64,000 bases of DNA from an uncultured Clostridia bacterium (GTDB taxonomy: Bacteria > Bacillota > Clostridia > Christensenellales > UBA3700). The stretch's first letter is position 1. The number at the start of each line of letters is the position of its first letter. Shown here piece after piece: positions 1 through 9,706 of this stretch. The notes below the pieces were generated by a model. That model made no database searches and had not been told where the DNA came from. It was given only the letters and a program-made list of their open reading frames with translations. Where the stretch lies: assembly GCA_937880755.1 (NCBI GenBank), contig CALGRX010000017.1:254870-318869 (forward strand), given 5' to 3'. The translations under genes were made by a program, and so were the position numbers.

Positions 1-1
1 G

Positions 2-115
2 TCGGGCTATAAATGCGACGTAAAGGATCTACGCTCTACTTATCACGTATTCGTAAGAGAGTTTGGCGTCAGACTCAATTCTTTAGAGATGTTAATCAAT
101 CTTTAAACACATTTT
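2..115 (+). CDS. C-terminal end of an unidentified gene cut by the window edge
   Basis: One frame is open from base 2 to a TAA at 113-115 and gives 37 residues ending in LEMLINL. Its codon choice resembles the neighbouring genes. No domain is recognisable in so short a piece, and it could be a chance open frame. A weak hairpin followed by T-rich sequence lies at about 125-150. Confidence 0.3.
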
Positions 116-178
116 ATGAAATCGTAAAAGCAATTTTTACAATTTTTTCTATTTAATTAAAAATTATATAAATAAATC

Positions 179-207
179 TTGAAAAAAATTTTTTTTTCTT
201 GTAAGAT
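179..207 (+). promoter_or_regulatory. sigma-A type promoter of ppdK
   Basis: TTGAAA (179-184), a 17-base spacer made almost entirely of A and T runs, then TAAGAT (202-207). It leaves a leader of about 70 bases before the ppdK start. Confidence 0.55.
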
Positions 208-283
208 GTAGTTGTATAGTAATCTATATGACTTGAAGGCTATACGTAAAGAGAAAACAATGATTATATATAAGGAGGCAATT

Positions 284-2947
284 ATGGCAAAATATGTTTA
301 CCTTTTCAAAGAGGCAGACGGAGACAACAAAGCGTTGTTCGGCGGTAAAGGCGCAAACCTTGCTAAGATGACGTCTTGGGGTATGCCCGTACCACAAGGC
401 TTTACGATAACGACCGAAGCGTGCACCAAGTATTACGACGACGGGGAAACTATCGTAGACAGCGTGGTTGAAGAAATATTCGACGCGTTGGCAAAGGTTG
501 AGGCTGACGCAGGTAAGAAGTTCGGAGACGAAGAAAATCCATTTCTCGTATCGGTAAGAAGCGGTGCAAGAGCATCGATGCCGGGTATGATGGACACTAT
601 TCTTAATCTCGGACTCAACGACGTATCCGTAAAAGGTCTTGCCAAGAAGACCGGCAACCCAAGATTTGCTTACGACTGCTATAGAAGATTTATACAAATG
701 TTCTCCGACGTAGTTATGGGCTCTTCTAAGTCGTCTTTTGAAAAGATTATCGACGAGCTAAAAGAGGCTAAGGGCGTAAAACTCGACACAGAGCTTACCG
801 CTGAGGACTTGCAAGAGCTTATCGCTAAATTTAAGCAATTCTACAAAGAAGACCAAGGTCAAGAATTCCCTCAAGACCCTAAGGTGCAACTTATCGAAGC
901 AGTTAAGGCGGTGTTCCGTAGCTGGAACAACCCAAGAGCTATCGTATATCGTCGTATGAACGATATCCCCGGTAGCTGGGGTACTGCGGTAAACGTACAA
1001 TCGATGGTGTTCGGTAATATGGGCGAGACCTCCGGTACCGGCGTTGCATTTACCAGAGACCCTTCGACGGGTGAAAAGAGATTGTACGGCGAATATCTTA
1101 TGAACGCTCAAGGTGAGGACGTGGTTGCAGGTATCCGTACCCCAATGACTATCGATCACTTGGCTCAAACCAACAAAGCCGTATACGAGCAGTTCGTTGC
1201 CATTGCCAACAGACTAGAAAAAGAAAACAAAGATATGCAGGATATGGAATTTACCATCGAAGAGGGTAGACTCTATATGTTGCAAACCCGTAACGGTAAG
1301 CGTACCGCAAGAGCAGCTATCAAGATTGCTTGCGACCTCGTAGACGAGGGTATGATTACCGAAAAAGAAGCTTTGCTCAAGATTGAACCAAAACAACTCG
1401 ACGCATTGCTCCACCCACAATTCAACGCCAAAGCATTGAAGAGCGCTAAGCCAATAGCTACCGGCTTGCCTGCTTCCCCTGGCGCCGCTTGCGGTAAGAT
1501 TTCCTTCACCGCAGAAGAAGCAGTTGCAAGAGCTGCTGCTGGCGAAAAGGTAGTCTTGGTTAGGCTCGAGACCTCTCCTGAGGATATCGAAGGTATGTAC
1601 GCAGCACAAGGCGTTTTGACTGCTCGTGGCGGTATGACCTCTCACGCAGCCGTAGTTGCTCGTGGTATGGGCGCTTGTTGCGTGGCAGGTTGCTCCAACC
1701 TCAAGATTGACGAAGAAAACAAGATTTTGTACATAGACGGCGCCAAATATACCACCGAGGATTACCTCTCTTTGGACGGCTCTACCGGTAACGTTTACGG
1801 CACCAAGATAGATACCGAAGAGGCTAGCGTAAGCGGTGACTTCGCAAGAATTATGGAATGGTCCGACAAGTACAGAGCGCTCAAGGTAAGAACCAACGCC
1901 GACAACCCAACCGACGCTGCCGTTGCAGTTAAGTTCGGCGCGGAAGGTATAGGTCTTTGCCGTACCGAGCATATGTTCTTCGCCGAGGATAGAATCCCGG
2001 CAATAAGAGAGATGATCGTGTCTAAGACGGAAGAAGCAAGAAGAAAGGCTCTCGCTAAACTCTTGCCAATGCAAAGAGAAGACTTCATAGGTATATACGA
2101 GGCTATGGCAGGCAGACCTGTTACTATCCGTTTCCTCGACCCACCTCTCCACGAGTTCGTGCCACACAAGGACGAAGAAATCCAAGAGCTTGCTAACAAT
2201 ATGGGTATGAGCTTCGAGGAACTCAAAGAAGTCGTTGACGGCTTGAAAGAGTTTAACCCAATGATGGGTCACCGTGGTTGCCGTCTCAGCGTAACTTATC
2301 CTGAGATTGCCGAGATGCAAACTCAAGCCGTTATCGAAGCCGCTATCGCAGTAGGCAAGAAAGGTATCAACGTAGTGCCTGAGATTATGATTCCGCTCGT
2401 TGGCGAAGTCAAGGAATTGAAGTACGTCAAAGACGTGGTTGTCAAGACTGCAGAGAAAATCCTTGCCGACAACAATGCAACTATGGAATACCATATCGGT
2501 ACTATGATTGAAATACCAAGAGCAGCTTTGACCGCAGATGAAATCGCTAAAGAGGCTGAGTTCTTCTCCTTCGGTACTAACGACCTCACGCAGATGACTT
2601 TCGGCTTCTCGAGAGACGACGCGGGTAAGTTCCTTGGCGAATACTACGACAAGAAGATTTTTGAGTCCGACCCATTCGCAAAACTTGACCAAATCGGCGT
2701 AGGCAAACTCGTTAAGATTGCTATCGACGGTGGTAAATCAACTCGTCCTGATATCAAACTCGGTATCTGCGGTGAGCACGGCGGAGACCCTTCGACTATC
2801 GAATTTTGCCACAACGTAGGTCTCACTTACGTATCTTGCTCGCCTTACCGTGTGCCTATCGCTAGATTGGCTGCAGCTCAGGCAAATATCATCAACCCAA
2901 GAATTAAACCTGAGGGCATGGCAACTAGATATTTGCAAGAAAACTAA
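284..2947 (+). CDS. ppdK: pyruvate, phosphate dikinase
   Basis: Cytosolic enzyme interconverting pyruvate + ATP + Pi and phosphoenolpyruvate + AMP + PPi. In fermentative anaerobes it often works with PPi as a pyruvate-kinase substitute. The product is 887 residues, close to the 870-890 usual for the family. An N-terminal ATP-grasp nucleotide-binding domain comes first. The phosphohistidine domain has GGMTSHAAVVARGMG with His454. The C-terminal PEP-binding barrel has LGICGEHGGDP with the catalytic Cys829. The frame is open from 212, but the ATG at 284 is chosen because AAGGAGG stands seven bases before it and MAKYVYLFKEAD matches family N termini. It is monocistronic, with its own promoter and terminator. 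Confidence 0.97.
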   Translation: MAKYVYLFKEADGDNKALFGGKGANLAKMTSWGMPVPQGFTITTEACTKYYDDGETIVDSVVEEIFDALAKVEADAGKKFGDEENPFLVSVRSGARASMPGMMDTILNLGLNDVSVKGLAKKTGNPRFAYDCYRRFIQMFSDVVMGSSKSSFEKIIDELKEAKGVKLDTELTAEDLQELIAKFKQFYKEDQGQEFPQDPKVQLIEAVKAVFRSWNNPRAIVYRRMNDIPGSWGTAVNVQSMVFGNMGETSGTGVAFTRDPSTGEKRLYGEYLMNAQGEDVVAGIRTPMTIDHLAQTNKAVYEQFVAIANRLEKENKDMQDMEFTIEEGRLYMLQTRNGKRTARAAIKIACDLVDEGMITEKEALLKIEPKQLDALLHPQFNAKALKSAKPIATGLPASPGAACGKISFTAEEAVARAAAGEKVVLVRLETSPEDIEGMYAAQGVLTARGGMTSHAAVVARGMGACCVAGCSNLKIDEENKILYIDGAKYTTEDYLSLDGSTGNVYGTKIDTEEASVSGDFARIMEWSDKYRALKVRTNADNPTDAAVAVKFGAEGIGLCRTEHMFFAEDRIPAIREMIVSKTEEARRKALAKLLPMQREDFIGIYEAMAGRPVTIRFLDPPLHEFVPHKDEEIQELANNMGMSFEELKEVVDGLKEFNPMMGHRGCRLSVTYPEIAEMQTQAVIEAAIAVGKKGINVVPEIMIPLVGEVKELKYVKDVVVKTAEKILADNNATMEYHIGTMIEIPRAALTADEIAKEAEFFSFGTNDLTQMTFGFSRDDAGKFLGEYYDKKIFESDPFAKLDQIGVGKLVKIAIDGGKSTRPDIKLGICGEHGGDPSTIEFCHNVGLTYVSCSPYRVPIARLAAAQANIINPRIKPEGMATRYLQEN

Positions 2948-2974
2948 ATACAGGTCGACAAAACCGTAAAAATC

Positions 2975-3007
2975 AAAAACCGAAACTCTTTCGAGTTTCG
3001 GTTTTTT
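2975..3007 (+). terminator. intrinsic terminator after ppdK
   Basis: AAAACCGAAACTC, a TTTC loop, then GAGTTTCGGTTTTTT: a perfect stem with a T tract. The 170 bases after it contain no gene. A short stretch at 3056-3090 resembles the dispersed-repeat text at 14489-14525. Confidence 0.9.
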
Positions 3008-3180
3008 GATGGGTTAAGTTGGCTTTGAGATTGGCACAGTATTGCAAGCAATACTCTTTGCTAACGCAAAATGTATACAGCGCAATAACAATGTGATATT
3101 GATTGACAATGGGTACGATGACATAACAATATTGTCTACGCTCCAACCTAACGACAGATAAGAATATCTAAATTACATTG

Positions 3181-5448
3181 TTAGTTACTTGCTTTTGGCT
3201 TTTTGATGCGGTTGAGGGCGCGGTTGAGGGATAGTAAATCTTCTTTGGAGAAGGACACGTTGAGCATACCCATCATACCCGTGAGGCGTAGTACGGTAAA
3301 GCCACCCACCATTTTGAGCATATCGCCGTTCATTTTAAAAGCGGGGTTGCCTTCTTGCGAACTAGGCTTTGACTTGTTAGCCAAGTTGATTTTTCGCTTG
3401 ACTTTGATGCCGAAACCTATTGCCCACAGCTTGCCCATAAAGGTCGAGAGAATATCAGAAAACTTGTCGTTGAGAGAAAATCTTCCCTCGGGAGCTTCGA
3501 CGTCAAACCAATTGAGGACGGCGTTTTTCTCTTTAAGAATATAATCGTCATTGAACTTGTCTACCTTGCGGATAGTAGCCGTATCGCGACAGTCGCCGGC
3601 TTTTGCCTCGATAGTGCTCGTCCCCTTGTTGTCAACGGTAAAGCGGAAGATATGGTCGGTGGACTTTTGGCTACCGACGGGCATGCCGTTGACGAACAAC
3701 TGCACCTCGTCCATATTGGAATAGACCTTGACCTGTGTCTTGTCTTCCACTCTGTCCACGTAGCGTTTGGAGCATATATGCACGAATTTTTCCTCCGATA
3801 GCCACGCCTTGTAGATATAGAAAGAATCCTTTTTGTAGGAGCGGTCGAAGGTGACTAGTCCCTTGTGATTTTGTCCGTTTTCTCCGCCTTCCGCGCGAGC
3901 GTCTGCGCCAAAGTCAAACATATTCCATACGTGCGTCGCCCAAATATAAGGACGGAAGAAGAGTTGCTTGATGAGTTCTTCGTGATAGTAGGCTTGGTAC
4001 TCTTCGGTGTAGTCGCCTTGCGTTGGATTGGAATTATGCCAATTGAGTGCTTCGCAACCGTATTCGCTACACCCGATAGGGATATCGGGATATTTAGCGT
4101 GGAATTTGTCAAACCAAGGTCCGTTCATATCCACGTCGCCACCGTACCAACCGAAGTAGTGATTGTATGATATGGCGTCGGGTATCTTGATATACTCGCT
4201 GTCAATACTGCACATTGATACTACCGCAACCACGGTGGAGCGGGTTGGATCGAGAGAGTGGGCTAATTCGTTGAGTGCGCGATGATTGTCTATCATATCT
4301 TGCGACTCGCCCGACATAGTTATCTCGTTGGACAGTCCCCAAACCACGATAGACGGGTGGTTGTAATTTTGAACGATGAGCTCTTGCATTTGACTGAGAG
4401 TATTGGGCATACCCGAAGGCATATGGTTGGATATATAAGGTATCTCCGCCCAAACTATCATACCTCTCTCGTCGCATAGGTCGTAGAAGAACTCGTCGTG
4501 TTGATAGTGCGCGAGACGAATAGTGTTGGCTCCCACCTCGCATATGAGATCCATATCTTCAATATGGTGCTCCTTCGTCAACGCGTTGCCGACGCCGAGC
4601 CTATCTTGGTGCCTCGATACGCCGTGCAAAGGATAGGACTTGCCGTTGAGGAAAAAGCCTTGCTCGGGATCGATGCGGAAAGTCCTTATACCGAAACGGG
4701 TGGATATTTCGTCTAGGGTTTTGCCGTCTTGTACGAGCTTTGCCGTGGCGGTATATAGATACGGGTCGACCGTGCCGTGCCAAAGACGAGGATTGTCTAG
4801 CCCAAAACTTACGCTATCTTCTTTGGACTTGGTTGAGGCGACCTCATTGCCTTCCTTATCAAAAATCGTGTAGTGAATACTTTGAGAGGGCTTACGATTG
4901 GTGATAAAGACGTGAACGTCGATAGTCGCCTTGTCGCCTTGCATCTCAGGCGTTACGGCAATGCCCGGACCGCCGTAGTAGTCGAGGTCAAAGTGAGAGC
5001 TTGACACGGCTATTAGGTTGACGTCACGGTATAGCCCGCCGTAGAAAGTAAAGTCTGCCATTTGCGGATAGACCTTATCGCTCGGCGAGTTGTCTACGAC
5101 TATTTGGAGCAAAGAATTATCTTGCAAATAGTCGGTTACGTCGGCTCTAAAAGTAGAATAGCCACCGTCGTGAGATACTACCTTTTTGCCGTCGATATAC
5201 ACCGTGGCGGAAGAGTTGGCACCCTTGACTTCGATATAATATCTATCGGCTTGAGGAAGGTCGGACTTGGTGATAGTCTTGAAATAGCTGCATGCCCCGC
5301 GATAGTAATCGTTGCCACCGTCTTGACCGTCGGTCGCGTTCCAAGTATGAGGCAAGTTGACGGCTTGAGCGTCGCTCGGTACGCTTATTACGGCGCCGTC
5401 TTGTTTGATAAATTGCCAATTGTCGTTGATATTGATAATTTTTCTCAT
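3181..5448 (-). CDS. glycoside hydrolase family 2, probable beta-glucuronidase or beta-galactosidase
   Basis: Retaining exo-glycosidase of family GH2, 755 residues. Domain order is an N-terminal jelly-roll sugar-binding domain (LPHTWN near residue 45), an immunoglobulin-like domain (PRLWHGTVDPYLY), a TIM barrel, then a second immunoglobulin-like domain and a roughly 100-residue tail of unknown role. The acid/base is Glu375 in VVWGLSNE and the nucleophile is Glu462 in GCSEYGCEAL. An N-x-K-G motif (NHKGLVTFDR) is compatible with glucuronidase, but some annotated galactosidases have the same pattern. No signal peptide, so intracellular. The frame extends upstream, but the ATG at 5448 is preferred: it lies one base after the transporter stop with GGAG before it, suggesting translational coupling. 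The glucuronate pathway next door favours glucuronides as substrate. Confidence 0.85.
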   Translation of the reverse strand: MRKIININDNWQFIKQDGAVISVPSDAQAVNLPHTWNATDGQDGGNDYYRGACSYFKTITKSDLPQADRYYIEVKGANSSATVYIDGKKVVSHDGGYSTFRADVTDYLQDNSLLQIVVDNSPSDKVYPQMADFTFYGGLYRDVNLIAVSSSHFDLDYYGGPGIAVTPEMQGDKATIDVHVFITNRKPSQSIHYTIFDKEGNEVASTKSKEDSVSFGLDNPRLWHGTVDPYLYTATAKLVQDGKTLDEISTRFGIRTFRIDPEQGFFLNGKSYPLHGVSRHQDRLGVGNALTKEHHIEDMDLICEVGANTIRLAHYQHDEFFYDLCDERGMIVWAEIPYISNHMPSGMPNTLSQMQELIVQNYNHPSIVVWGLSNEITMSGESQDMIDNHRALNELAHSLDPTRSTVVAVVSMCSIDSEYIKIPDAISYNHYFGWYGGDVDMNGPWFDKFHAKYPDIPIGCSEYGCEALNWHNSNPTQGDYTEEYQAYYHEELIKQLFFRPYIWATHVWNMFDFGADARAEGGENGQNHKGLVTFDRSYKKDSFYIYKAWLSEEKFVHICSKRYVDRVEDKTQVKVYSNMDEVQLFVNGMPVGSQKSTDHIFRFTVDNKGTSTIEAKAGDCRDTATIRKVDKFNDDYILKEKNAVLNWFDVEAPEGRFSLNDKFSDILSTFMGKLWAIGFGIKVKRKINLANKSKPSSQEGNPAFKMNGDMLKMVGGFTVLRLTGMMGMLNVSFSKEDLLSLNRALNRIKKPKASN

Positions 5449-5449
5449 A

Positions 5450-7033
5450 TTATTCTCCGTTGGTTTTGTTGTCGTTGTCACTATTCGTGCTTTCGTTGGA
5501 AGAGTCGGTTGCTTGGTCGTCTTCGATATGCGTTTTGTCAATGCTAAGGTCGTTTAGGTTTTCGTAGTCAACGACGTTTTCGTCAATGACCGACTCTACG
5601 CCTTTGGCGAGAGAATCGTCCACTTTGCTATTGTTAGAGTGCTTTTCTTTGAGTGTTGCCACGTTGCGTTCCACTTGCTTTTTGTGCAAAGGATACCACA
5701 ACAAAAGCACGAGCCCTAGTACGAGAAAACCGAATGCGGGAAGTAGGGTAGCTATGGCAAATATTCCGTCTTTGACGTTAGGGTCGAATGCCGTAGCCGA
5801 GGTGTAACCTATGAGCGAGAGCAGCCCGCCGGTAAGACCCGCCGAAGCTGCCTGACCAAGCTTGCGGGCAAAGGAATAGAGAGCGTAGACGCTACCGTCC
5901 TCTCGTATGCCGTTGACGATCTCCGCGTGGTCTATGACGTCGGTGATGAGTGCCCACGATATCATCGAGAAGAGTCCCAGACCCAACCAACATATCGCTT
6001 GCAAAACAGTAAATATCCACACGTTTTGAGGCTTGATGAAGAAGGTGAGAAAACTGATGAATGCTGCGAAAAAACTCGATACGTATCCGATTTCCGCTTT
6101 GCCGAAGCGTTTGGCAAGAGGTTTGGCGAGTATGCCCGATATTATCATACCGAGTGCCATTACCAAGAAGGACATCGATTGCATTGCCGCGTTGTTGTAA
6201 TAGTTGGGGTAGACGTAGTTAGCCATAGTTTGCATAGTGAGTTGGGCAAGCAACATAAATATCGAGGCAACTATTATTGATATAAGAGCGCGGTTTTTGA
6301 AGGCGTTGGACAGCATCTTGCGAACCGAGTTGTTGAGGAATACGTCCTCTTTGACCTCGGGTTGAACTCTCTCGGTGGTGAGCGCAAAGCATAGAGCGTA
6401 GCACAGTACCGCAAGCACGGAGAATACTCCCGCAACGATTGTAAATCTTCCGCCGTTCATCACGTCTACTTCGACGCCGTTTTGGATAACTTTGTCGTAC
6501 ACTATGAGAGGTACGCCCACCGAAACGATTGCTCCTGCGAACATTCCGCCCATGGTACGGAAGGTGGATAGCGATTGTCTATCCCCCGGTTCTGCAGAGA
6601 TTGCCGAAGCCATCGAGCCGTAAGGTATATTGATAGAAGTATAGAACACCGACCCCCATAGTATATAGGTGATAAATAACCATATTATTTTGAAAGTCAT
6701 GCTTGCAGACGCGAGCGAGCTTTGGTACATCAAAAAGGACGCTATTGCCACCGGACCGCACATTCGCAGCAGCCACGGCTTGAATTTGCCCGATTTGGTA
6801 ACCTTGCTTCTATCGCATATTCTACCCATAGCAACGTCAGTCACCGAGTCGACGAAACGTGCCGTCATCATAACGATGCCTACCACGCCTGCCGCTACGC
6901 CCATTACGTCGGTATAAAACTTGAGCAAAAAAGACGATGAAAGAATGAAGGTAAAGTCGTTGCCGAAGTCGCCGAAAAGATAGCCTATCTTGTCCCTGAT
7001 GCCGAAGGGACGAACGATTTTTTCTTTTCTCAT
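5450..7033 (-). CDS. GPH-family glycoside/hexuronide:cation symporter (MFS fold)
   Basis: Inner-membrane secondary transporter of 527 residues with about twelve hydrophobic segments. The N terminus (RPFGIRDKIGYLFGDFGND) is typical of the glycoside-pentoside-hexuronide family. RFVDSVTDVAMGRICDRS is the loop after TM2 that carries the family's conserved acidic residues. The last 60 or so residues form a hydrophilic, acidic, Asn/Ser-rich tail, presumably cytoplasmic, with no recognised domain. The start is fixed by AGGAGG upstream of the ATG at 7033. It is the first gene of a leftward pair with the GH2 enzyme, so it most likely imports the glycoside that enzyme cleaves. The exact substrate cannot be read from sequence. 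Confidence 0.88.
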   Translation of the reverse strand: MRKEKIVRPFGIRDKIGYLFGDFGNDFTFILSSSFLLKFYTDVMGVAAGVVGIVMMTARFVDSVTDVAMGRICDRSKVTKSGKFKPWLLRMCGPVAIASFLMYQSSLASASMTFKIIWLFITYILWGSVFYTSINIPYGSMASAISAEPGDRQSLSTFRTMGGMFAGAIVSVGVPLIVYDKVIQNGVEVDVMNGGRFTIVAGVFSVLAVLCYALCFALTTERVQPEVKEDVFLNNSVRKMLSNAFKNRALISIIVASIFMLLAQLTMQTMANYVYPNYYNNAAMQSMSFLVMALGMIISGILAKPLAKRFGKAEIGYVSSFFAAFISFLTFFIKPQNVWIFTVLQAICWLGLGLFSMISWALITDVIDHAEIVNGIREDGSVYALYSFARKLGQAASAGLTGGLLSLIGYTSATAFDPNVKDGIFAIATLLPAFGFLVLGLVLLLWYPLHKKQVERNVATLKEKHSNNSKVDDSLAKGVESVIDENVVDYENLNDLSIDKTHIEDDQATDSSNESTNSDNDNKTNGE

Positions 7034-7253
7034 TGATTGCCTCCTAGAATTTGTTAGACAAAAAAAGTGTGTCCAACCTATTAGAAGTTAAACCCTTGAC
7101 AAGTAAATTTGAGAAAAAAGCAAAAATTGTAAACAATAACGGCTTAGCCATTATAAAAGCTGATAAAATTGAAAAACTATATGTGAGAAAATGCTAGGAA
7201 CAGATACGAATTTTGTCGATACGTATCGAGTTTTTTTATAAAAAGAGGGAAAT
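7034..7253. promoter_or_regulatory. divergent control region between the symporter and uxaC
   Basis: A 220-base AT-rich intergenic region. It contains TTGACA at 7095-7100 without a clear partner, an ATTGTAAACAAT near-palindrome at about 7125-7136, and the palindrome GTCGATACGTATCGAG at 7215-7230, 23 bases before the uxaC ATG. The last belongs to a motif seen elsewhere between genes, so it may not be a local operator. A GntR- or LacI-type regulator would be expected for hexuronate genes, but none is encoded nearby. Confidence 0.5.
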
Positions 7254-8663
7254 ATGAAGGGGTTTTTGGACAAGGACTTTTTGCTGAATAGCAATACGGC
7301 TAAAAGGCTTTTTGATGACTACGCTAGCAAAATGCCGATAATTGACTATCATTGCCACCTAAGCGCCAAGGATATTGCCGAGGATAAGAGCTACGACGAT
7401 ATAGCTAAGGTTTGGCTCGGTCACGACCACTACAAGTGGCGATTGATGAGAAACAACGGCGTGGACGAGTATTATATCACGGGAGGCGCTAGCGATAGAG
7501 AAAAATGGTACAAGTGGGTCGAGAGTTTGCAAAGAGCCGTGGGCAATCCGCTATATAGTTGGTGCCATATGGAACTGAAAAATTATTTCGGATACGATAA
7601 GCCTTTGACTATGCAGAGCGCGGACGAGGCGTGGAACTTTTGTAATCAAAAGTTGGCAAGCGGGCTCGGCGTAAGAAAGATGATAGAGATGAGCAACGTC
7701 GAGTTTATCGGTACGACCGACGACCCTATAGACGACCTGACTTGGCATAAAAAATTGGCGGCGGACGATACTCTAAAAGTCAAAGTCGTTCCTACGTTCC
7801 GACCCGACAGAGCGTTGAATATCGACAAGCAAGATTGGAAACAATATATAAAAGAACTGTCGCGATTGAGCGAAATCGATATAGTCGACTTGGCAAGTCT
7901 AGAGCTGGCGCTACAAAGAAGAATGGACGCCTTTGACGAGCTTGGGTGTAGGTCGAGCGACCACGGACTAGATTGCGTGCCAAACGCTGACGGGAAAGCC
8001 AATTTGGCAAGAAGGGTTTTTTGCAAAGCTATGGCGGGCGAGGAAATAGGAAAATCGGAGCAAGACTCTTACAAGACTTACCTATTGACTTGGTGCGCCG
8101 AACAATACGCCAAGAGGGGCTGGGTGATGCAGCTGCACTGCAACTGTATGCGCAACCCTAATACGACTGCATATAGAAGCTTGGGCGCGGACAGCGGATT
8201 TGACTGTATACTGCCGTCGGTGAACGGTGTCGCTTTGCAAAGACTGCTAGATAAGCTTGAGAGTAAAAACGCATTGCCTAAGACTATCTTGTATAGCCTA
8301 GATAGCAACGACGACGCATTCTTGGACGTGTTGGCGGGAGCTTTTCAAAGTAGCGAGGCACGGGGAAAAATACAGCACGGCGGAGCATGGTGGTTCAACG
8401 ACCATAAGCAAGGTATAAAGAAGCACTTGTCTTCGTTATCTTCGGTGGGTGTGCTCGGCAACTTCGTGGGAATGTTGACCGACAGCAGAAGCTTTTTGAG
8501 TTTCGTTAGACACGAATACTTTAGAAGAATTTTGTGCGACTACTTAGGCGAGCTAGTAGAAAAAGGCGAATATCCTTGCGATATAGGTTGTCTTGGAAGC
8601 CTCGTCGAGGATATTTGCTACAATAACGCAAAAAAATACTTTGGTATCGGAGAGGGAATATGA
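7254..8663 (+). CDS. uxaC: glucuronate (uronate) isomerase
   Basis: Converts D-glucuronate to D-fructuronate (and galacturonate to tagaturonate), the first step of hexuronate breakdown. The product is 469 residues, the usual size. The metal-binding HxH is at His33 and His35 (IDYHCHLSA), and the N terminus FLDKDFLLNSNTAKRLFDDYA matches the family. It leads a tight five-gene rightward operon and overlaps uxuA by four bases. GAGGGA precedes the ATG. The family belongs to the amidohydrolase superfamily, but the overall pattern is UxaC and not a generic amidohydrolase. Confidence 0.95.
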   Translation: MKGFLDKDFLLNSNTAKRLFDDYASKMPIIDYHCHLSAKDIAEDKSYDDIAKVWLGHDHYKWRLMRNNGVDEYYITGGASDREKWYKWVESLQRAVGNPLYSWCHMELKNYFGYDKPLTMQSADEAWNFCNQKLASGLGVRKMIEMSNVEFIGTTDDPIDDLTWHKKLAADDTLKVKVVPTFRPDRALNIDKQDWKQYIKELSRLSEIDIVDLASLELALQRRMDAFDELGCRSSDHGLDCVPNADGKANLARRVFCKAMAGEEIGKSEQDSYKTYLLTWCAEQYAKRGWVMQLHCNCMRNPNTTAYRSLGADSGFDCILPSVNGVALQRLLDKLESKNALPKTILYSLDSNDDAFLDVLAGAFQSSEARGKIQHGGAWWFNDHKQGIKKHLSSLSSVGVLGNFVGMLTDSRSFLSFVRHEYFRRILCDYLGELVEKGEYPCDIGCLGSLVEDICYNNAKKYFGIGEGI

Positions 8664-9706
8664 AAATGTCATTTAGGTGGTACGGGCAAGACGACCCCGT
8701 AACACTCGATAAAATACGACAAATACCTAATATGAGGTCGATTGTGTCGGCGGTGTACGACGTCAAAGTCGGTGAGCTTTGGCCGATGAGTAGCCTGGAA
8801 AATATAAAAGCGCGGTGTGAGAGTAACGGCTTGATTTTCGACGTGGTGGAGTCTATCCCCGTGCACGAAAATATAAAACTAGGAGATAACGCCGACGCTT
8901 TGATAGACAATTATTGTGAAAATATCAAAAGGTGCGCCAAAGTCGGCGTCAAGTGCGTGACTTACAACTTTATGCCCGTGTTCGATTGGACTCGCACGCA
9001 ACTTGACAAGGTTGCGGAGGACGGCTCGACGAGCCTTGTCACCTACACCGAGCAGCTTGAAGGGATAGACCCGCTAAAAGACGACGTGCATTTGCCGGGG
9101 TGGGATAGCAGTTATAGCCAAGACGAGGTGAGAGGGCTGATAGAAAAGTACCAAAAACTCGGCGCGGAAGGCTTATGGAAAAACCTTGAAATCTTCTTAA
9201 AACGCATCATTCCCGTGGCGGAGGAATTTGGTGTCAAAATGGCAATTCATCCCGATGACCCGCCTTATTCGATATTCGGTATACCGCGGATAATAACCGA
9301 CGAAAGGGCTTTGGATAGGTTGCTTGGCATAGTGGAGAGCCCTAGTAATTGCTTGTGTCTGTGTACGGGCTCGCTGGGTTGCGTGGCGACCAACGATATG
9401 GCAAAACTAGCGAAAAAGTACGCCGAGCAAGGCAAAATTGCATTCGTTCATTTGCGCAACGTGGCGATATTGGATAGAGGGTCTTTTGAAGAAAGAGCGC
9501 ATCTGTCAAGCTGTGGCTCTCTCGATATGTACGAGATTGTCAAAGCGTTGGTGACGGGCGGTTTCGACGGTTACGTGCGCCCCGACCACGGCAGAATGAT
9601 ATGGGGAGAAGAGGGAAGACCGGGGTACGGACTATTTGATAGAGCGTTGGGAGCAACGTATATCAACGGCTTGTTCGAGGCGTTGGAAAAGGAGTATAGA
9701 CAATGA
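8660..9706 (+). CDS. uxuA: D-mannonate dehydratase
   Basis: Dehydrates D-mannonate to 2-keto-3-deoxygluconate (KDG). The 348-residue product begins MKMSFRWYGQDDPVTLDKIRQ and contains VYDVKVGELWP near residue 35, both typical of the xylose-isomerase-like UxuA family, as are the later AIHPDDPPYSIFGIPRI and HLRNV segments. It starts inside the end of uxaC (ATGA overlap) and overlaps the next gene by four bases, so translation is probably coupled through the operon. Function follows from the family and from its neighbours on either side of the reaction. Confidence 0.94.
   Translation: MKMSFRWYGQDDPVTLDKIRQIPNMRSIVSAVYDVKVGELWPMSSLENIKARCESNGLIFDVVESIPVHENIKLGDNADALIDNYCENIKRCAKVGVKCVTYNFMPVFDWTRTQLDKVAEDGSTSLVTYTEQLEGIDPLKDDVHLPGWDSSYSQDEVRGLIEKYQKLGAEGLWKNLEIFLKRIIPVAEEFGVKMAIHPDDPPYSIFGIPRIITDERALDRLLGIVESPSNCLCLCTGSLGCVATNDMAKLAKKYAEQGKIAFVHLRNVAILDRGSFEERAHLSSCGSLDMYEIVKALVTGGFDGYVRPDHGRMIWGEEGRPGYGLFDRALGATYINGLFEALEKEYRQ

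Noticed and set aside
1..283. Riboswitch or T-box upstream of ppdK
   Set aside because: No recognisable specifier, T-box sequence or riboswitch core; the leader after the promoter is only about 70 bases.
1214..2692. 492-residue open frame antisense to ppdK, and similar long antisense frames under clpC (18726-19832), ackA (56037-57086) and dinB (12686-13663)
   Set aside because: They mirror strongly coding genes, have no ribosome sites and match no family; codon bias of the true gene keeps the opposite frame open.
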